Of a DNA stretch of 15,420 nt, positions 15,261 to 15,420 are shown piece by piece. The notes under the pieces are model-generated. The model made no database searches. It saw only the letters and a program-made list of their open reading frames with translations, and was not told the origin of the DNA. The stretch covers positions 1-15,420 of the forward strand of contig CAZJFS010000102.1 of NCBI GenBank assembly GCA_964545075.1. The letters run 5' to 3'. The position numbers and the translations under genes are program-made. This stretch comes from DAOPXV01 sp035352535. Lineage in GTDB: Bacteria > Muiribacteriota > UBA9980. The first letter of the stretch is position 1; the number at the start of each line of letters is the position of its first letter.

Positions 15261-15420
15261 AAAGCGGAGATAATATTTGAAATAAACGTGCATTTTGTTT
15301 TTGTGGTTCATATTTAGTTGTTTTTATGTGTCGAAAAAGTTAAGTTAATTATAGATCCATCCGATAATTAGCATAGAGAGAAAAAAATAATGAACTAAAA
15401 AAAAATAAAAATAAATTAAT
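15261..15420. other. AT-rich sequence after comF with no recognised feature
   Basis: These 160 bases contain many short A and T runs and no open frame with a credible start and ribosome binding site on either strand. I see no convincing terminator: the short inverted repeat AACGAT/ATCGTT lies inside the end of comF and has no T-tract. It may be the edge of the cluster or the upstream region of a gene outside the window. Confidence 0.5.

Noticed and set aside
1..15420. Mobile element, prophage, CRISPR array, tRNA or defence system
   Set aside because: All genes are colinear envelope or housekeeping genes; no transposase, integrase, spaced direct repeats or tRNA-like cloverleaf was seen.

Overview
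This window is a compact, all-plus-strand cluster of cell-envelope genes from a moderately AT-rich diderm bacterium that makes lipid A. The lineage cannot be fixed from sequence alone. The LpxC-FabZ fusion, the short three-POTRA BamA and the long MCE protein argue against Gammaproteobacteria. They fit Bacteroidota/FCB-type bacteria or one of the sparsely sampled diderm phyla (Elusimicrobiota-, Riflebacteria- or Wallbacteria-like); that placement is inference.

Layout. Positions 1-506 hold the 3' end of an unrecognised hydrophilic protein. Positions 530-7845 carry an inner-membrane-to-outer-membrane lipid transport block: permease mlaE, ATPase mlaF, a long MCE protein (mlaD) and, overlapping its end, a 1407-residue TamB/AsmA-like bridge protein. 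A strong intrinsic terminator (7923-7980) closes this block. A near-consensus sigma70-type promoter (8029-8058) then starts the second block. Its genes are bamA, a second promoter-like element with a perfect inverted repeat, skp/ompH, lpxD, a small YjbH-like predicted beta-barrel protein, an lpxC-fabZ fusion, lpxA, and finally a comF-family phosphoribosyltransferase. The last 160 bases are AT-rich and appear to be non-coding.

How the genes fit together. LpxA, LpxC and LpxD are three early acylation/deacetylation steps of lipid A synthesis, although they are not in pathway order here, and FabZ feeds the same hydroxyacyl-ACP pool. Skp and BamA handle chaperoning and insertion of outer-membrane proteins. 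MlaEFD and TamB are both implicated in moving phospholipids between the membranes. The window therefore encodes much of an outer-membrane assembly programme. Genes are tightly packed (overlaps of 26 and 29 bases, and spacings of 1-2 bases), which suggests translational coupling.

No mobile element, CRISPR array, tRNA, rRNA or defence system is visible. The less ordinary points are the C-terminal beta-strand domain and 25-residue repeats of the MCE protein, the small YjbH-like gene inside the lpx run, the inverted repeat at the skp promoter, the duplicated terminator arm, and an altered loop in LpxA. I do not see a convincing, wholly undescribed system.
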